This document shows, piece after piece, positions 45,103 through 56,962 of a stretch of DNA of 64,000 nucleotides (positions within the stretch are counted from its first letter, which is position 1; every line of letters begins with the position of its first letter). The notes under the pieces were generated by a model that was not told where the DNA came from, did no database searches, and worked only from the letters and a program-made list of their open reading frames with translations. The DNA is taken from positions 81,135,978 through 81,199,977 of the forward strand of contig CAMTDV010000003.1 of assembly GCA_947069175.1 (NCBI GenBank), given 5' to 3'. Source of the DNA: Scalesia atractyloides (taxonomy: Eukaryota > Streptophyta > Magnoliopsida > Asterales > Asteraceae). A program made the position numbers and the translations under genes.

Positions 45103-46590
45103 TTAATTAGAGGAAACTTTGTGAAACAGATGTGGATATTTCGCTTTCATCTGATCCTCTCGTTCCCAAGTAAATTCTGGGCTACTTTTGGATTCCCAGC
45201 GAACTTTAACTATCGGTATACGTCTACGCTTGAGTTTCTTGACTTCACGGTCCACTATCTCCACAGGTTTCTCGACAAAGTGCATAGTGTCTTCAACGTG
45301 AATTTCGTCGAGGGAATGTGGAGGTTTGTATCGGCTAAACACTTTTTCTAATTAGACACGTGGAATGTTGGGTGAATATTCCCAAGTTCAGGAGGTAGCT
45401 CAAGTCGGTAGGCCACCTTTCCGATTCTCTCAACGATCTTGAATGGTCCAATATATCGTGGTGCAAGTTTTCCTTTCTTTCCAAATCTAATCACACCTTT
45501 CCAAGGGGATACCTTGACAAGGACGTGATCACTAACTTGGAATTCCAAGGGCTTGCGTCGTTTGTCCGCATAACTCTTTTGAAGGCTTCTAGCTGTCAGA
45601 AGGTTATCGCGAATTTTCTTGATCTTGTCTGTTGTGTCATGAATGAGTTTAGGCCTAGTGAGCTGAACTTCACCGACCCCATTCCAGTAGCCAAGTTAAC
45701 GACATTTTCGACCGTATAGAGCTTCGAAAGGCGCCATATTGATGCTGGCGTGATAACTTTGTTGTAGGAGAATTCGACCAATGGTAGATGCGAATTCCAA
45801 CTACAACTAAAGTCGATCACACATGCTCTAAGCATATCCTCCAGTGTTTGAATTGTCTTTTCAGATTGTCCATCCGTTTGAGGATGATAAGCATTGCTCA
45901 GATTGAGTTTGGTTCGCATGGCAGATTGCATGGTCTTCTAAAAGTGAGAGGAGAATCGAGCATCTCGATCGGATATGATGTTCAAAGGAACACCATGACG
46001 AGATATAATCTCATCAACGTAGATCTTGGCGAGTTTGTCAGCAGATAGATCCTCACGAATTGCCAAAAAGTGTGCTGACTTTGTTAGATGATCGATGATT
46101 ACCCAAATGGCATCATGACCTCTAGGTGTGCGCGGTAGTTTAGTGACGAGATCCATGGCAATGTTCTCCCACTTCCATACCGGTATTTGTGGTTGCTCAA
46201 GTAAACCAGATGGGCGTTGATGTTCTGCCTTAATTCTAAGACAAGTTAGGCATTTAGACACACATAAGGCAATGTCCTTCTTCATACCCGGCCACCAATA
46301 CTAGGTACGGAGATCCTTATACATTTTGTCTGCACCAGGATGGATTGAATAACGAGACTTATGAGCTTCGTCCATCAATAAGGTGCAGAGATTGTCTTAA
46401 CTAGGAATCCACAAACGGTTCTTGTAGTAGAGTAATCCGTTATCTTTTGTTTTGAGTTCAAGTTTGAGATTTTGTGGCAGCTCATTTTTCAACAAGCTTT
46501 GGGTCACACATGTATGTTGTGCTTGAAGGATACGTGTCTGGACATCAGATTGAACTCGAACACAATGAAGTTTGACACGTTCCTTACAAC
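45103..46590 (-). pseudogene. Family D integrase, several frame breaks
   Basis: Right to left: linker and HHCC-type finger (CLTCLRIKAEHQ, 45938-46285), core with SDRDARF and then GQSEKTIQTLEDML in another frame (45596-45931), GPF motif (45348-45548), and a chromodomain-like tail VRWESKSSPEFTWE (45103-45342). Breaks are seen near 45,345, 45,590, 45,935 and 46,300. The Glu of the core is kept but the protein cannot be made in one piece. It is joined to copia sequence near 46,597. Confidence 0.88.
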
Positions 46591-46596
46591 TTTAGT

Positions 46597-48825
46597 GTCC
46601 TTTTATGACTGCTGGATATCAGTTATAATGCAACCCGTATTCTCGAGTGTATCTTAAGTATCGAAGCAACCGAGTAATATCGTTCCAATGCATTGAATTT
46701 GGATTGCTTGTGTATCTACTTAGCTTGCTCACAGCATCTGCTATGTTTAGTCTAGTACAACTCATAAGATACATCAAGCTACCAATAATTCTTGAGTACT
46801 CCAATTGGTTTACAGGTTCACCTCTATTTTTGGCTAGATGTTGACTCGTGTCATGTGGAGTCCTAGCTACGTTGGAGTCATTTGCATTAAACTTCTCAGT
46901 AATTTTTTCCACATATTGGGATTGACTTAAAACAAGTCCACTTTGGGTTCGTGTGATTTTAACTCCCAGAATCACATCCGCAAGATCCTTATCTTTCATG
47001 TCAAATCTTGCTTTTAACATGTCCTTTGTAGATTTTATGATTTTGTCATCACTTCCAGCAATGAGCATATCATCTACATATAGACATAAAATGATGTACC
47101 CATCAAATGTGTCATTCACATATACACACTTGTCACATTCGTTGATTTTGAACCCAACATCAAGCATAACATGATCAAATTTTTGTGCCATTGTTTTGGA
47201 GCTTGTTCCAATCCATATAACGGTTTTACAAGTTTACACACTTTCTTTTCTTGCCCAATGGCTGTGAAGCCTTCAGGTTGCTCCATGTAAATTTCTTCCT
47301 CTAGATTTCCATTAAGGAAAGCTGTTTTCACATCCATTTGGTGAACTTCCAAATTTCTAATGGCGGCAATGGCAAGCACCAACCTGATGGATGTTATTCG
47401 CGTGACTGGCGAATATGTATCAAAGTAATCTAAACCTTCTCCTTGTTTATATCCTTTGATTACCAACCTTGCTTTGTACTTATCGATGGTTCCATCAGGC
47501 TTCATCTTCTTCTTGAAGATCCATCGATATCCTAGTGGTTTACATCCTTGAGGAAGATCCACTAGCTCCCAAGTATGGTTTTGTAAGATCGAGTCTATAT
47601 CACTTTTGAGGGCCTCCCTCCACTGAGGTCCTTCTGAGGAATGTACCACTTGCTGGTACGTTTGAGGTTCATCTTCTACCATGTAGGTAACAAACTCAGG
47701 CCCAAAGGATTTTTCAGTCCTTTGCCTTTTACTTTTCCTGATTTCAACTTCCTCAGTCTTAGATTGTTCTCGAGGTTCATTGTATTCAACCTCAGGAACA
47801 TTTTCCTCGACCGGTCTCGAAGAACTCGGTTCACTTCTAGTTAAGTGTGGGAACACATGTTCAAACCATGATGCATCCTTGGATTCTATTATGGTGCCTT
47901 TGCATATTCCAGGGTTCTTAGAATCATGCACAAGAAAACGATAAGGACCATAAGGACGAGTGTATCTAATAAATACACAGTCTACTGTTTTGGGTCCTTT
48001 TAGTAGCCGCTTTGGTGGTGTGACCACCACCTTAGCTAGACACCACCACACTTTCAAGTATTTATATGGTGGTTTCTTTCCCATCCACAATTCATATGGC
48101 GTTACATCATTTTTCTTATTGGGTATCATGTTCAACACATAATTTGCCGATAAGATTGCTTCCCCCTACGTGTTTTGGTTTATACCAGAACTTATCATCA
48201 TGGCATTCATCATTTCTTTCAAGGTACGATTTTTCCGTTCCGTTATGCCATTCGATTGAGGGGAGTAAGGAGCCGTGAGTTCATGTATGATTCCAATTTT
48301 CGCACATACATCAATAAAAGGTGAAATATATTCACCTTCCCGGTCGCTCCTTACAATTTTGATTTTGCGATTTAGTTGATTTTCAACTTCGGCCTTGAAC
48401 AAGATAAACTTGTCAATGGCCTCGTCTTTACTCTTAAGTAAGTACACATAGCAATACCGTGTACTATCATCAATGAACGTGATGAAGTACTTGTTCCCAC
48501 CATGAGTAGGAATTGCCTTTAGGTCACACACATCAGTGTGTATCATCTCGAGGGGTTCGGTGATTCGTTCGACCTTTTTGAAGGACGATTTTGCTTGTTT
48601 TGCTTCTACGCAAGTTTCACATTTATTATTTGAGTCGATATCGAATGTTGGTATGCAATTAAGTTTAATTAGACGACGAATTGAATTAAAATTAACATGA
48701 CCTAGTCTACCATGCCAAAGATTAGAAGACTCAATCAAGTAAGTAGAAGTAGAGGCGTTTTCATTCACAGCTTTCACAACCATTACATTTAATTTAAACA
48801 TTCCATTGAGGGCATAGCCCTTACC
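46597..48825 (-). pseudogene. Ty1/copia pol: integrase and reverse transcriptase (part 2)
   Basis: 48166-48825 carries the pre-integrase HHCC region (LWHGRLGHVN, CETCVEAKQ) and integrase core (HTDVCDL, SDREGEY, then the Glu in GITERKNRT). A TAG at 48166-48168 interrupts it where Trp is usual. The same frame then resumes into the C-terminal integrase (48138 on) and reverse transcriptase (GYRWIFKKK, MDVKTAFLNG). A one-base loss in an A run near 47,190 shifts to the frame with the catalytic CLYVDDMLIAG box. A stop at 46619 and the junction near 46597 remove RNase H. Motifs fit the TNT1/Tork-type copia group. Confidence 0.92.
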
Positions 48826-49819
48826 TGTCACACCCTGACCCGCAGCGGATATGGTAGTCGGGGCATGATTGGGTTTTCATCAAAGCTCATGACATTTAAT
48901 ATTATAAAATTTTCATATTTATTATTTCAAGTTCAAAACTTAACAATCCAATCAACATATAATTTATACAAACACAAAATGTTCCAAACAAGGCTTGCAA
49001 GTAACGTTTTATTTTCTTTTAAGGCCCATGTTCTACGTGATCCATGCTTCACACCTGTTCACCTGTATCATGTGTAAAAATAGAGTTTTGTGGTCAACAC
49101 GCAAGGGAATCCTATTTAATCGTTAAGAAAAATGATATGTTTATTATCTTTAATAAAATGTGCATTAACCAAATATGAGAAACGTATATGCAATCTAATT
49201 CACAAACCACACAATCAACTAGCAATGTACATGTGAGCACGATAAGCGATATGCTGTGAGATCAATGCTTAATCAAACGGAGCCGATCTAATATTAGGCA
49301 ACACGATGCTCCATCCGTAAGTAACGGGGAACAAATGGGCCTAATGGAGAGCTTGATTGTAATGAGAAATATAAACACAAATAAAAATAAGCAACAATAT
49401 CAAATAGCACGTTAGATCACATAATGGTAATAGCACAAGATTTGAATTAGTGAGATAAACAAAAGTGACACATGATACATCCCAAAAACGTGAATTAAAA
49501 AGGGGAGTTGTAAGAATTCACTCACAGTGGGTGCGATTACGATTTAACGAAGATTACGCACGATTGATATGCCAAGCGACGGTAATGGCTAACCTAAACA
49601 TTCGTATAATAATTTAGATAAATATATTCTTTTGGTTAAGTTTAGTATTTTTAATTAGTTTGTTAGTTGTTAAATTATTTAGATTGATTTAGTATTACTC
49701 TATATACTTTAATTTGTGAATAAAATTTAATATTAAAAATATATTTTTAGGGAAAATAATTAAAGGTTTTTGTTAATAAAAAATATGTTTTCCCCCTTGA
49801 ATGGACCGATCGACATTAG

Positions 49820-50226
49820 GCAGCGTTTGGGATTCGAACTCGTGACCTCTCGTTTACGTGCACGCAGCTCGACCAACTGAGCTACGTGTCTAACCCGGAA
49901 TATATCAAGATTTAATTACATTTATACACTTACTGGATTAAACCATATTTTTATTAATTTAAAAAGGTTGGATAGGTTATAGGAATCGTGTGATGGAACC
50001 GGCTCGAACCCACGTCTGTTGTTTTGTGTGCACACAACCCGACCAATTGGTTTGTGTGTCTAACCCGAAGGATATAGGTTTTTAATTAATCTTATATACA
50101 TACTAGGTTGTTTCATATTGGGTTATAAAAAGGTTTTGTAATATTTAGGGAATCGGAAACGTATCATGACTCGAACCCGGGACCTGTGATTTATGTGCAC
50201 ACAGTCCATCCACTAGACTGTGTGTC
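49820..50226 (-). other. Cluster of three tRNA-like modules, C LTR
   Basis: Modules at about 49820-49890, 49987-50060 and 50155-50226. The first keeps CCAACTGAGCTA (A box on the minus strand) and GATTCGAACTC (B-box region). The others keep B-box-like CTCGAACCC and imperfect D-arm hairpins. Same order and strand as in A and B. Confidence 0.7.
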
Positions 50227-50816
50227 TAACCTGGTGTAATTACAAGTTTTAATTTCATTTATACACAGACTCACTTCATCTTCTTCATTTCAAAAATACA
50301 TAAACCCGACAAAATTTGGATTTGTTTAGCCAATTCATTCGATCATTATCACCGATTACATAAGTGACTAATAAGAATGAAATGAAATAGGATAAGGATG
50401 TACCAGCGGATGTCGCTAATTCCTCCGATGAAGATTCCGGCGAAAAGTTGAGTTTTCCGGCAAACAGTTCTTGAAGATTAAAGGCTTTCAGAGAGTTCAT
50501 AGTGGGTGTAGGTGCGTTCTAATTGAGTTTTGAAGCTCCTATTATAGAGTAAGGCAGTAGCTTGGTTTAAGTTTTCGGTTTCATGAGTTTCGGTCAAGAA
50601 TTAAATGCCAAAATGATTGTATAACCGATTTGAAGGTTGTTGACTCGATGATTGAGTCTATTACACGATTTGAAAACGGTTACATCCGTTAATTGCAGAG
50701 GAAACCGGGATTTTGATGATTGCCGGTGATTTAGCACGGCTGTTTCTTTTTTTGAATCCGGATCAAAGGAATGAGAAACAAGTGGTTATTTGGTTTGAGA
50801 TATAACAAATGCGGGC

Positions 50817-50884
50817 AAGTGGTGTAGTGATATGTTGTGTGTTTGGTTTGGGTGGAGACCCGGGTTCGATCCTGCGATCCACCC
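50817..50884 (+). other. Plus-strand tRNA-like module, C LTR
   Basis: AGTGGTGTAGTGA as a degraded A box and GGGTTCGATCC as B box, ending at CCACCC before a T-rich stretch. It occupies the same relative place as the plus-strand module of A and B. Confidence 0.6.
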
Positions 50885-51085
50885 TTTATTTGTTTTTAAT
50901 TTAATAATTATTATATTTATATATTTTATTTATTATCATTATTTTATTATCTTTACTATTATTTATTTTATTAATATCACGATATCTATTAAACGACTAA
51001 CATAAATTCGAAACAAAAAGATCATAACATATACCCGATTACAAAATTGAGCGGGTTTTAAAACCCGTTTTTCGTCAGATGTTAC

Positions 51086-52417
51086 ATTACCCACATACAT
51101 ACCATTCTTGGTCAACACAACCTTATCTGTCTCAATCACCATTTTGAACCCAAACTTGTTCAACTGCCACCTCGACACAAGGTTTTTTCGAATTTCCGGA
51201 AAATACAGCACGTTGGACAAAGTGAGTTCTTTTCCAGAGGTCATCTTTAAGACCACGTTCCCCTCACCCTTGATTTCGGCCGTGGCTGAGTTTCCCATAA
51301 AAACTTTTTCGCCATTGATCACCTCCTTGAAAGTGCTAAAAAGACTTTTGTCAAAGCACGCATGACAGGAAGCCCCCGTATCAACCCACCAATCCTTGTT
51401 ATTTTGGCCAACCAAATTAACTTCGGTGACCAGAATTGAGAGGTCTGTGACCATGGCAACAAGGTTATCAACTTCATGAACCATGTTCACTTGTCGAGCA
51501 CTTTCCTTCGTAGGAAGCTTGCGTTCGTTGGCCTTATGGCCTTGCCTTTGGCAATAGTAGCAAGTTCATTGGAACTTCTTTTTCCGAACGCCTTCTTTTG
51601 GACCAAGGTTGGAGCATTTCCCATGACCTTTCTTTCCACCTTTTCCACTGTTTTTCGACTTTGAAGACTTGCCATGCTCAACAATATTGGCTTTCACAGT
51701 TTCAGGACCATCAACCCTTTTCAAAGCCAATTTGTTGTCTTCTTCAATGCGAAGACGAACAACAAGATCTTCAATGGTCATCTTCTTCCACTTATGTTTG
51801 AGATAGTTCTTGAAATCAACCCAACTTGGTGGTAGCTTCTCAATCATAGCAGCAACTTGGAATGTCTTGCTGAGGACTATTCCTTCTGCATGAATATCAT
51901 GAAGAATAACCTGCAATTCTTGGACTTGGCTCATGACAGTTTTAGCATCTATTTTAAAGTCCAAGAACTTAGCCACCACGAATTTCTTAGTGCCCGCATC
52001 TTCTGTTTTGTATTTGCGATCCAACGACTCCCACAATTCATTGGCAGTCATGGCTTTGTAATAAACGTTGTATAGTGTATCCACCAAACCATTCAGAATG
52101 AAGTTGCGACACAAGAAATCCGAATGATTCCAAGCATGAATCGCGCTCACTGATTGAGCATCCATATCCCCTTCATCAGCTTGAGGATTGGATTCAGTCA
52201 AAAACCTCGCAAGGTTCAGCGTGGTCAGATAAAAGAACATCTTTTGTTGCCAATGTTTGAAATTCACACCGTTGAATTTCTCAGGTTTCTCGGCATGCGA
52301 GACAACGTTAGGTAAAGGTGCAACCAGGCCCGTTGTCACAGCAACAACGGAAGTCATGATGGCAGAAACAACAACGGTCATGACGGCAGCGACAGTAGTC
52401 ATGGGTTGAGATTGCAT
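51086..52417 (-). pseudogene. Ty1/copia gag and protease (part 1)
   Basis: Gag begins at the Met encoded at 52415-52417 (MQSQPMTT). It has a UBN2-type capsid region (FNGVNFKHWQQKM, LWESLDRKY). A TGA at 51566-51568 precedes the zinc knuckle CYYCQRQGHKANE, whose last Cys is replaced by Arg. Protease follows with the catalytic WWVDTGASCHAC (about 51,360-51,400). The frame stays continuous around the stop, so it is a point mutation. The C LTR interrupts the frame just after protease. The 5' LTR should lie to the right, but I could not fix its ends. Confidence 0.88.
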
Positions 52418-54552
52418 TCTGAAAGACAACAAGACAGGAGGAATTAGTAAGAATAATCTGTCTAAGTTTGTTAGAAAATTACTACTGAAAGAAATAAAAT
52501 AATGACAGAAACAAATGAAACAGTGAACCGGGCTTGTGTTTGACACAATTCCCTTAAACAGATTCGTCGTTTGTTCCCATGGTACGCCGGTCCGAAGTAG
52601 CAACAACGCACTACCGGACTTGAACACTTGCCTGAAAGACAACCGGAGATGCTGTAGAGAAAATCAGAGAGGAAGAAGAGAGCTGTGTGTTTTTGGTGTG
52701 TCTCAACTGGTCTGCCTTGGTTTGTATTTTTACTTGCAGAACCATAACCGAAATCTGGCCATCATTGCACCGTTTTAATGACCCAATAATGGTCATTAGT
52801 TATCAGTTTCTAGACTGGTAGTATAACCTTCAAAAAGTTGTTTCGAATTGAAAACTGTCTTAATGATCATCAATAGCGAATCAACCAGTTTTCAAAACTC
52901 ATTCAACAGAATCGGTTATGGGTGCAAAAACCGCCCCGCGCGGGCTCGGGTGTTCGGAACCGCAGGATGTGCGGGCGTACACGAGTTCAACTAAATTCGG
53001 CTCAACTTTTGCACCCCCCTGCGCGCCCGCGTAGGAGTTTTGGTAAAACATGACACACGGTTATGTTAGTTAGGTACAACATTATCTCATAAACTAACTT
53101 TCACTTTGTTCCCACATTTATGTTGGACAAAGTTCGAGACTTCATTCACAAGTACTCAAATTTCCAACGAATGACACCACCACACACCTCCTAATAATCA
53201 CCCCCATTGATTTAGGCATAACTATTGGTCATTAATCAAAATCTTATTCTTGAACAAAGATCTTAATTGCAAAGAAACATGAATGACTGAGTTACAAAAG
53301 TATAATGACACGATTTTGGTTAAGGTGTGCGTCCGTATGTTCCATGTGTGTTATTGGGTTCCTATTTCGTTCAATTCGTGTGTCGATTGTTTGTAAACCT
53401 ATTTTTGGTTAGATTTTTATGTAAAACTCACTTGATAGTTGATATTTGAGTATTTGATCCATGAATTTTGACAAGCACCCCTAGTATGTAACATTGATAG
53501 CCCAAGCCACTAATAATCAACAAACAAAATGAGCATTCGTTTTGATAGAGAATCTATGTTAATCCGTATCTTTTAAATAATAAACTCGACACAAATAAAA
53601 CAGTTACGATTATCAATATTTATACTAAAATTAAAGTTCCTAGCTTTTTACGTATACATAAACAAAACTTGCTAAAACAAGAAATTCTATTTGTTTGAAT
53701 TTCCATCAGTCAGTCCAAAACTTGCTACCTGACGGTGAGCACCCCTAGCACCTAACATTGACGGCCCAAGCTATAAATAATCAACAAACAAAATAAATTT
53801 TGGTTTTGGCAAACAATCTATTCTCAACCCGTTTCTATTAATTAATAACCTTGACAGAAATAAAACAATTACAAGCAATCAGTATTTATACTAAAATTAA
53901 AATGAAGGACCAAGCTATTATAATCTATCTATAGAAACTATTCTCCAAATCTAATCCAATCACCCCAAAATAAAATAAAAGATAATTATCAAACCCTAAA
54001 TAAATAAAATAAAAGATAATTATCAACCCCACAACCCCCCTCAAAAAAAAAATAAACATTTCGAAGTTCAAGCTACTTACACTAATCATAATCGTCCTTA
54101 AGAATGTTTTTAGATTATAATGAAAAAAAAAAACAAATGTTATTGTCCATCTGTATATTTGTATATTTGAGAGGACATTGATCATTTTTTATAATTTTTA
54201 ATATATTTTAAAAATAGTTGTAAGTGAAAAGAAAAAGAATATTATAAATTTTTTTTCAATTAAAAAAGAAGAAAAAATTATTTAATTTTAATAAAATTAT
54301 AGAGTAAATTTGATGAAAGATTATCCCACTCCACATGTGAACCGGCCCATTAGTAAAAGTGTAAAACAATCGAAAGAATGAAATCATTTATGTGTTTAGT
54401 TACATTTAAAATAAAGTAAAAAAATTATAAAAGATATCATTTTCAACCTTCATCCCCAAATTTCATCGAAACCCTAGACCTTAACAAATCCGAAGAAACT
54501 GCAGGTGAATCTCAACCGTCGAATCCAGTAACTTCCTAACGACATTTCACAA
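52418..54552. other. Copia 5' side and intergenic DNA
   Basis: No gene supported. 52418-53050 probably contains copia leader and LTR (a purine-rich GAGAGGAAGAAGAG stretch, and a GC-rich inverted repeat with GGGTGCAAAA at 52920-52929 and TTTTGCACCC at 53007-53016). 53476-53900 is a diverged direct duplication (next entry). 53900-54470 is AT-rich. Upstream of the next gene, CCCTAGACC near 54,470 would fall in its 5' UTR. Confidence 0.5.
53476..53910. repeat. Diverged direct duplication, period about 264 bp
   Basis: CACCCCTAG...CCCAAGC...ATAATCAACAAACAAAAT...TATTTATACTAAAATTAAA occurs at 53476 and again from 53740, with many differences. Non-coding. Confidence 0.65.
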
Positions 54553-56962
54553 ATGTCAGAGGACCATCGGCGAGTGGCCGGTGGCAAATTCTCGCGTCCA
54601 TACGGCGAGGGTTCATCATCATCATCTTCAAATGGCAAAGACAATCCAGAGGTATTTAAGATCCATTTCAAGGGTTTGGTCAGTGACGAGAGAGTTAGAG
54701 GTCCCAATTCTTTAAATATAACAATGAAAATGGCGGGTATTGGTGTAGCCATATTCAATTCCAAGGATGTGATGATATTTGAGATGAAGAAGCCTTTGGA
54801 TTTGATCAAAGGTGATCGGATGAGCACGCAGAGTGTGGAGGGGCACGCGTTGATTGAGGCTTTGACGGCTGCAATTGATTTGCAACTCAACAGAATTGTG
54901 TTTTATTGTGATCGTCATTCGTTGTATCAATATGTGAGTTAGATAATTTTCCCCTTTTTAAATAATAATCTTGATCATACACTTCATTAATATGTGGGTT
55001 GATTCATTATTCACTGTATTCTGTATCAACTGTCTGTTGTGGCAAGTTGACAATACGAGATAACAGGGTTGTAAATGAACCGAACGAAAACATGTTCGCG
55101 AATTGTTCACGAACGCATACCGGACATAAGTTTATGTTCGTGTTCGTTCGTTAGGGAAATTTTGTTGTTCATGAACAGTTCGTGAACACTGGTCTCGAAC
55201 ACAAACGAGCTCAAGCAAATAAAAACCAACGTAAATGAACATTTAACTTGAAAATAAAAAATAAAAAGCTCAAGCAAATAAAAACCAACGTAAATGAACA
55301 TTTAACTTGAAAATAAAAAATAAAAACATTGTTATCCTTAAACATTGGACATACGTAGTTAAATACAACCATCAAATGATAAATCAAAACACAAGAATTC
55401 TACTACAACCATCAAATGATGAATCAAGTTTAACTAACTTAAACACAATTATTCAAAGTTTAACTAACTTAGACATAATTATCCTAAAAAAATGTCTTAT
55501 AATGTCCAAATTTTAACTAACTTAGAAAAAATAGGGTTTCAAATTTTCAATATGTTTAGTAAAAAGGTTTATTATTTATTATTTTTATAATGTAAACGAA
55601 CGTAACCGAACGTTCACGTTCACGAACGTAGTCGAACAAACGAGACCTGTGTTCGTGTTCGTTCGCTAAGCTAACCAAATGAAATTTTTTGTTCGTGTTC
55701 GTCCGTTAAGCTAAATGGAACGAACATAAACGGACTTTCCGCTGAACGGGTCACGAACTGTTCGCTGAATGTTCGGTTCGTTTACAGCCCTAGTGATTTA
55801 GTTTATGGCTTGTTATTACAAGATATTGTTGTAACAAGCATTGACTGCGTATTAGATTGTTCTTACAGTGTGTTTGCAATTTCAGGTTAGTGGGAGATGG
55901 AGGCCAAAACAACAGAAGATTGTAAACTTTTTGGAACAAGTGAGTTTTCTTCAGAAAAGTTTCACATACTGTGAGCCCTCTCTTATTGCTGCTCGTAAGG
56001 ATGTCAAAATTGTGTTTAAGCTCGCAAGAGAAGCAATAAATTTTCATAGACGCAAGGTGGTATCAGGTCAAGGAAAGCTTGAAAATTGTGTAATATGCTT
56101 AGAGGATAAATCTATAGACCAATTCGTGTCAACTGAAGGCTGTACACACCGGTTCTGCTATTCTTGCGTGAAGCAACATATAGAGGTGAAATTGCTTAAC
56201 GGTGTGTTACCAAAATGCCCTCATGAAGGTTGCGGGAGTGAGTTGAGAATTGAACCCTGTTAGAAGTTCTTGACCCCGAAGTTTACTGAGATGATGAGAC
56301 AACGATTGAAAGAAGGGTCGATTCCGGTGACGGATAAAGTTTATTGCCCGTATCCTAAATGCTCGACATTGATGTCAAAAGCTGAACTTGAAAGGCTTCC
56401 TATATCGGTTATCGGATTTGGAGCTAGAACATGTTATAAATGTCATGGTATTTTTTGCGTTAAATGTAGGGTTCCATGGCATGAAAATATGAACTGTGCA
56501 GAGTACAAAAGACGAAACCCCACATCGATTGTGGAAGAATCAAAGCTTAAAAATCTGGCAGCAAGGAATGAGTGGCGGCAGTGCATAAAATGCAAACATA
56601 TGATAGAATTAGCCGCTGGTTGCTATCATATATCGTGCTTGTCTCTCTGTTGAACACAGCTACAACTAATTAATGGACTAAATATGATTAATATGATGTA
56701 GATCATTACTATGGCGTTGTAGATTCATTATTTGCTCCATATTCTTACAATCGGTTTATTATGCAGATGTGGATATGAATTTTGCTACACATGTGGAGCG
56801 GAGTGGAAGAACAAGAAGGCGACATGCAATTGTCCTTATTGGGATGAAGAAAACATCATTGATATTGGGGAAGATGAAGACGATGATGATTTTGAGGATG
56901 AGGATGTTCATGATGATGATGTTGTTATTGAGGCTGTTGCTCATTTTTTAAGAAGATGGTAA
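54553..56962 (+). CDS. RING1-IBR-RING2 (RBR) E3 ubiquitin ligase gene with N-terminal RNase H-like domain; in-frame TAG
   Basis: Exons 54553-54933, 55886-56640 and 56767-56962 total 1,332 bases (443 residues plus stop). Residues from about 35 to 180 form an RNase H-like fold typical of one plant RBR subfamily (IGVAIFNSKD, EGHALIEALTAA). RING1 follows with CVICLED...CTHRFCYSC...CPHEGC, then IBR (YCPYPKC...CYKCHGIFCVKC...C) and RING2 (CIKC...AAGCYHISC, split by intron 2, then CGYEFCYTCG); the Cys in GCYHIS is at the expected catalytic position. The C terminus is very acidic. Intron 1 has GTGAGT...CAG; intron 2 has the weaker donor GTCTCT and acceptor GCAG. A TAG at codon 253 separates RING1 from IBR, so the gene is either a pseudogene, a readthrough case, or a sequence error. 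The exon 2 start may be off by one base. RBR proteins pass ubiquitin from E2 to substrate through the RING2 cysteine. Confidence 0.85.
55065..55791. mobile_element. Terminal-inverted-repeat fold-back element in intron 1
   Basis: The ends are AGGGTTGTAAATGAACCGAA and the inverse of AGGGCTGTAAACGAACCGAA, about 20 bp with few mismatches. The next 100 bp at both ends are rich in GTTCGTGTTCGTTCG and its complement, so the ends fold back. No transposase. I see no clear target duplication. It looks like a MITE of the hAT or related type; the superfamily is not certain. Confidence 0.7.
55209..55326. repeat. 59-bp tandem duplication in the intron 1 element
   Basis: GCTCAAGCAAATAAAAACC... occurs at 55209 and 55268, virtually identical over 59 bp. 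Confidence 0.85.
56261..56263 (+). other. In-frame TAG in RBR gene
   Basis: TGT-TAG-AAG-TTC lies between RING1 and IBR. The frame is open for long stretches on both sides and encodes conserved residues after it. A CAG-to-TAG or AAG-to-TAG change would account for it. Confidence 0.9.

Larger units (their letters stand above)
48826..51085 (-). mobile_element. Family C solo LTR nested in copia, TTACC duplication
   Basis: 2,260 bp, TGTCACACCCTGACC...AGATGTTACA, flanked by TTACC at 48821-48825 and 51086-51090. Ends and internal organisation match A and B, but the sequence is clearly different. It splits the copia frame; if the LTR and one TTACC are ignored the copia frame runs on without a shift. 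Contains one GATC/GGCTC hairpin (49259-49289). Confidence 0.95.

Noticed and set aside
55057..55799. 8-bp hAT target duplication around the intron 1 element
   Set aside because: Left flank GAGATAAC and right flank AGTGATTT do not match, so I do not assign it firmly to hAT.
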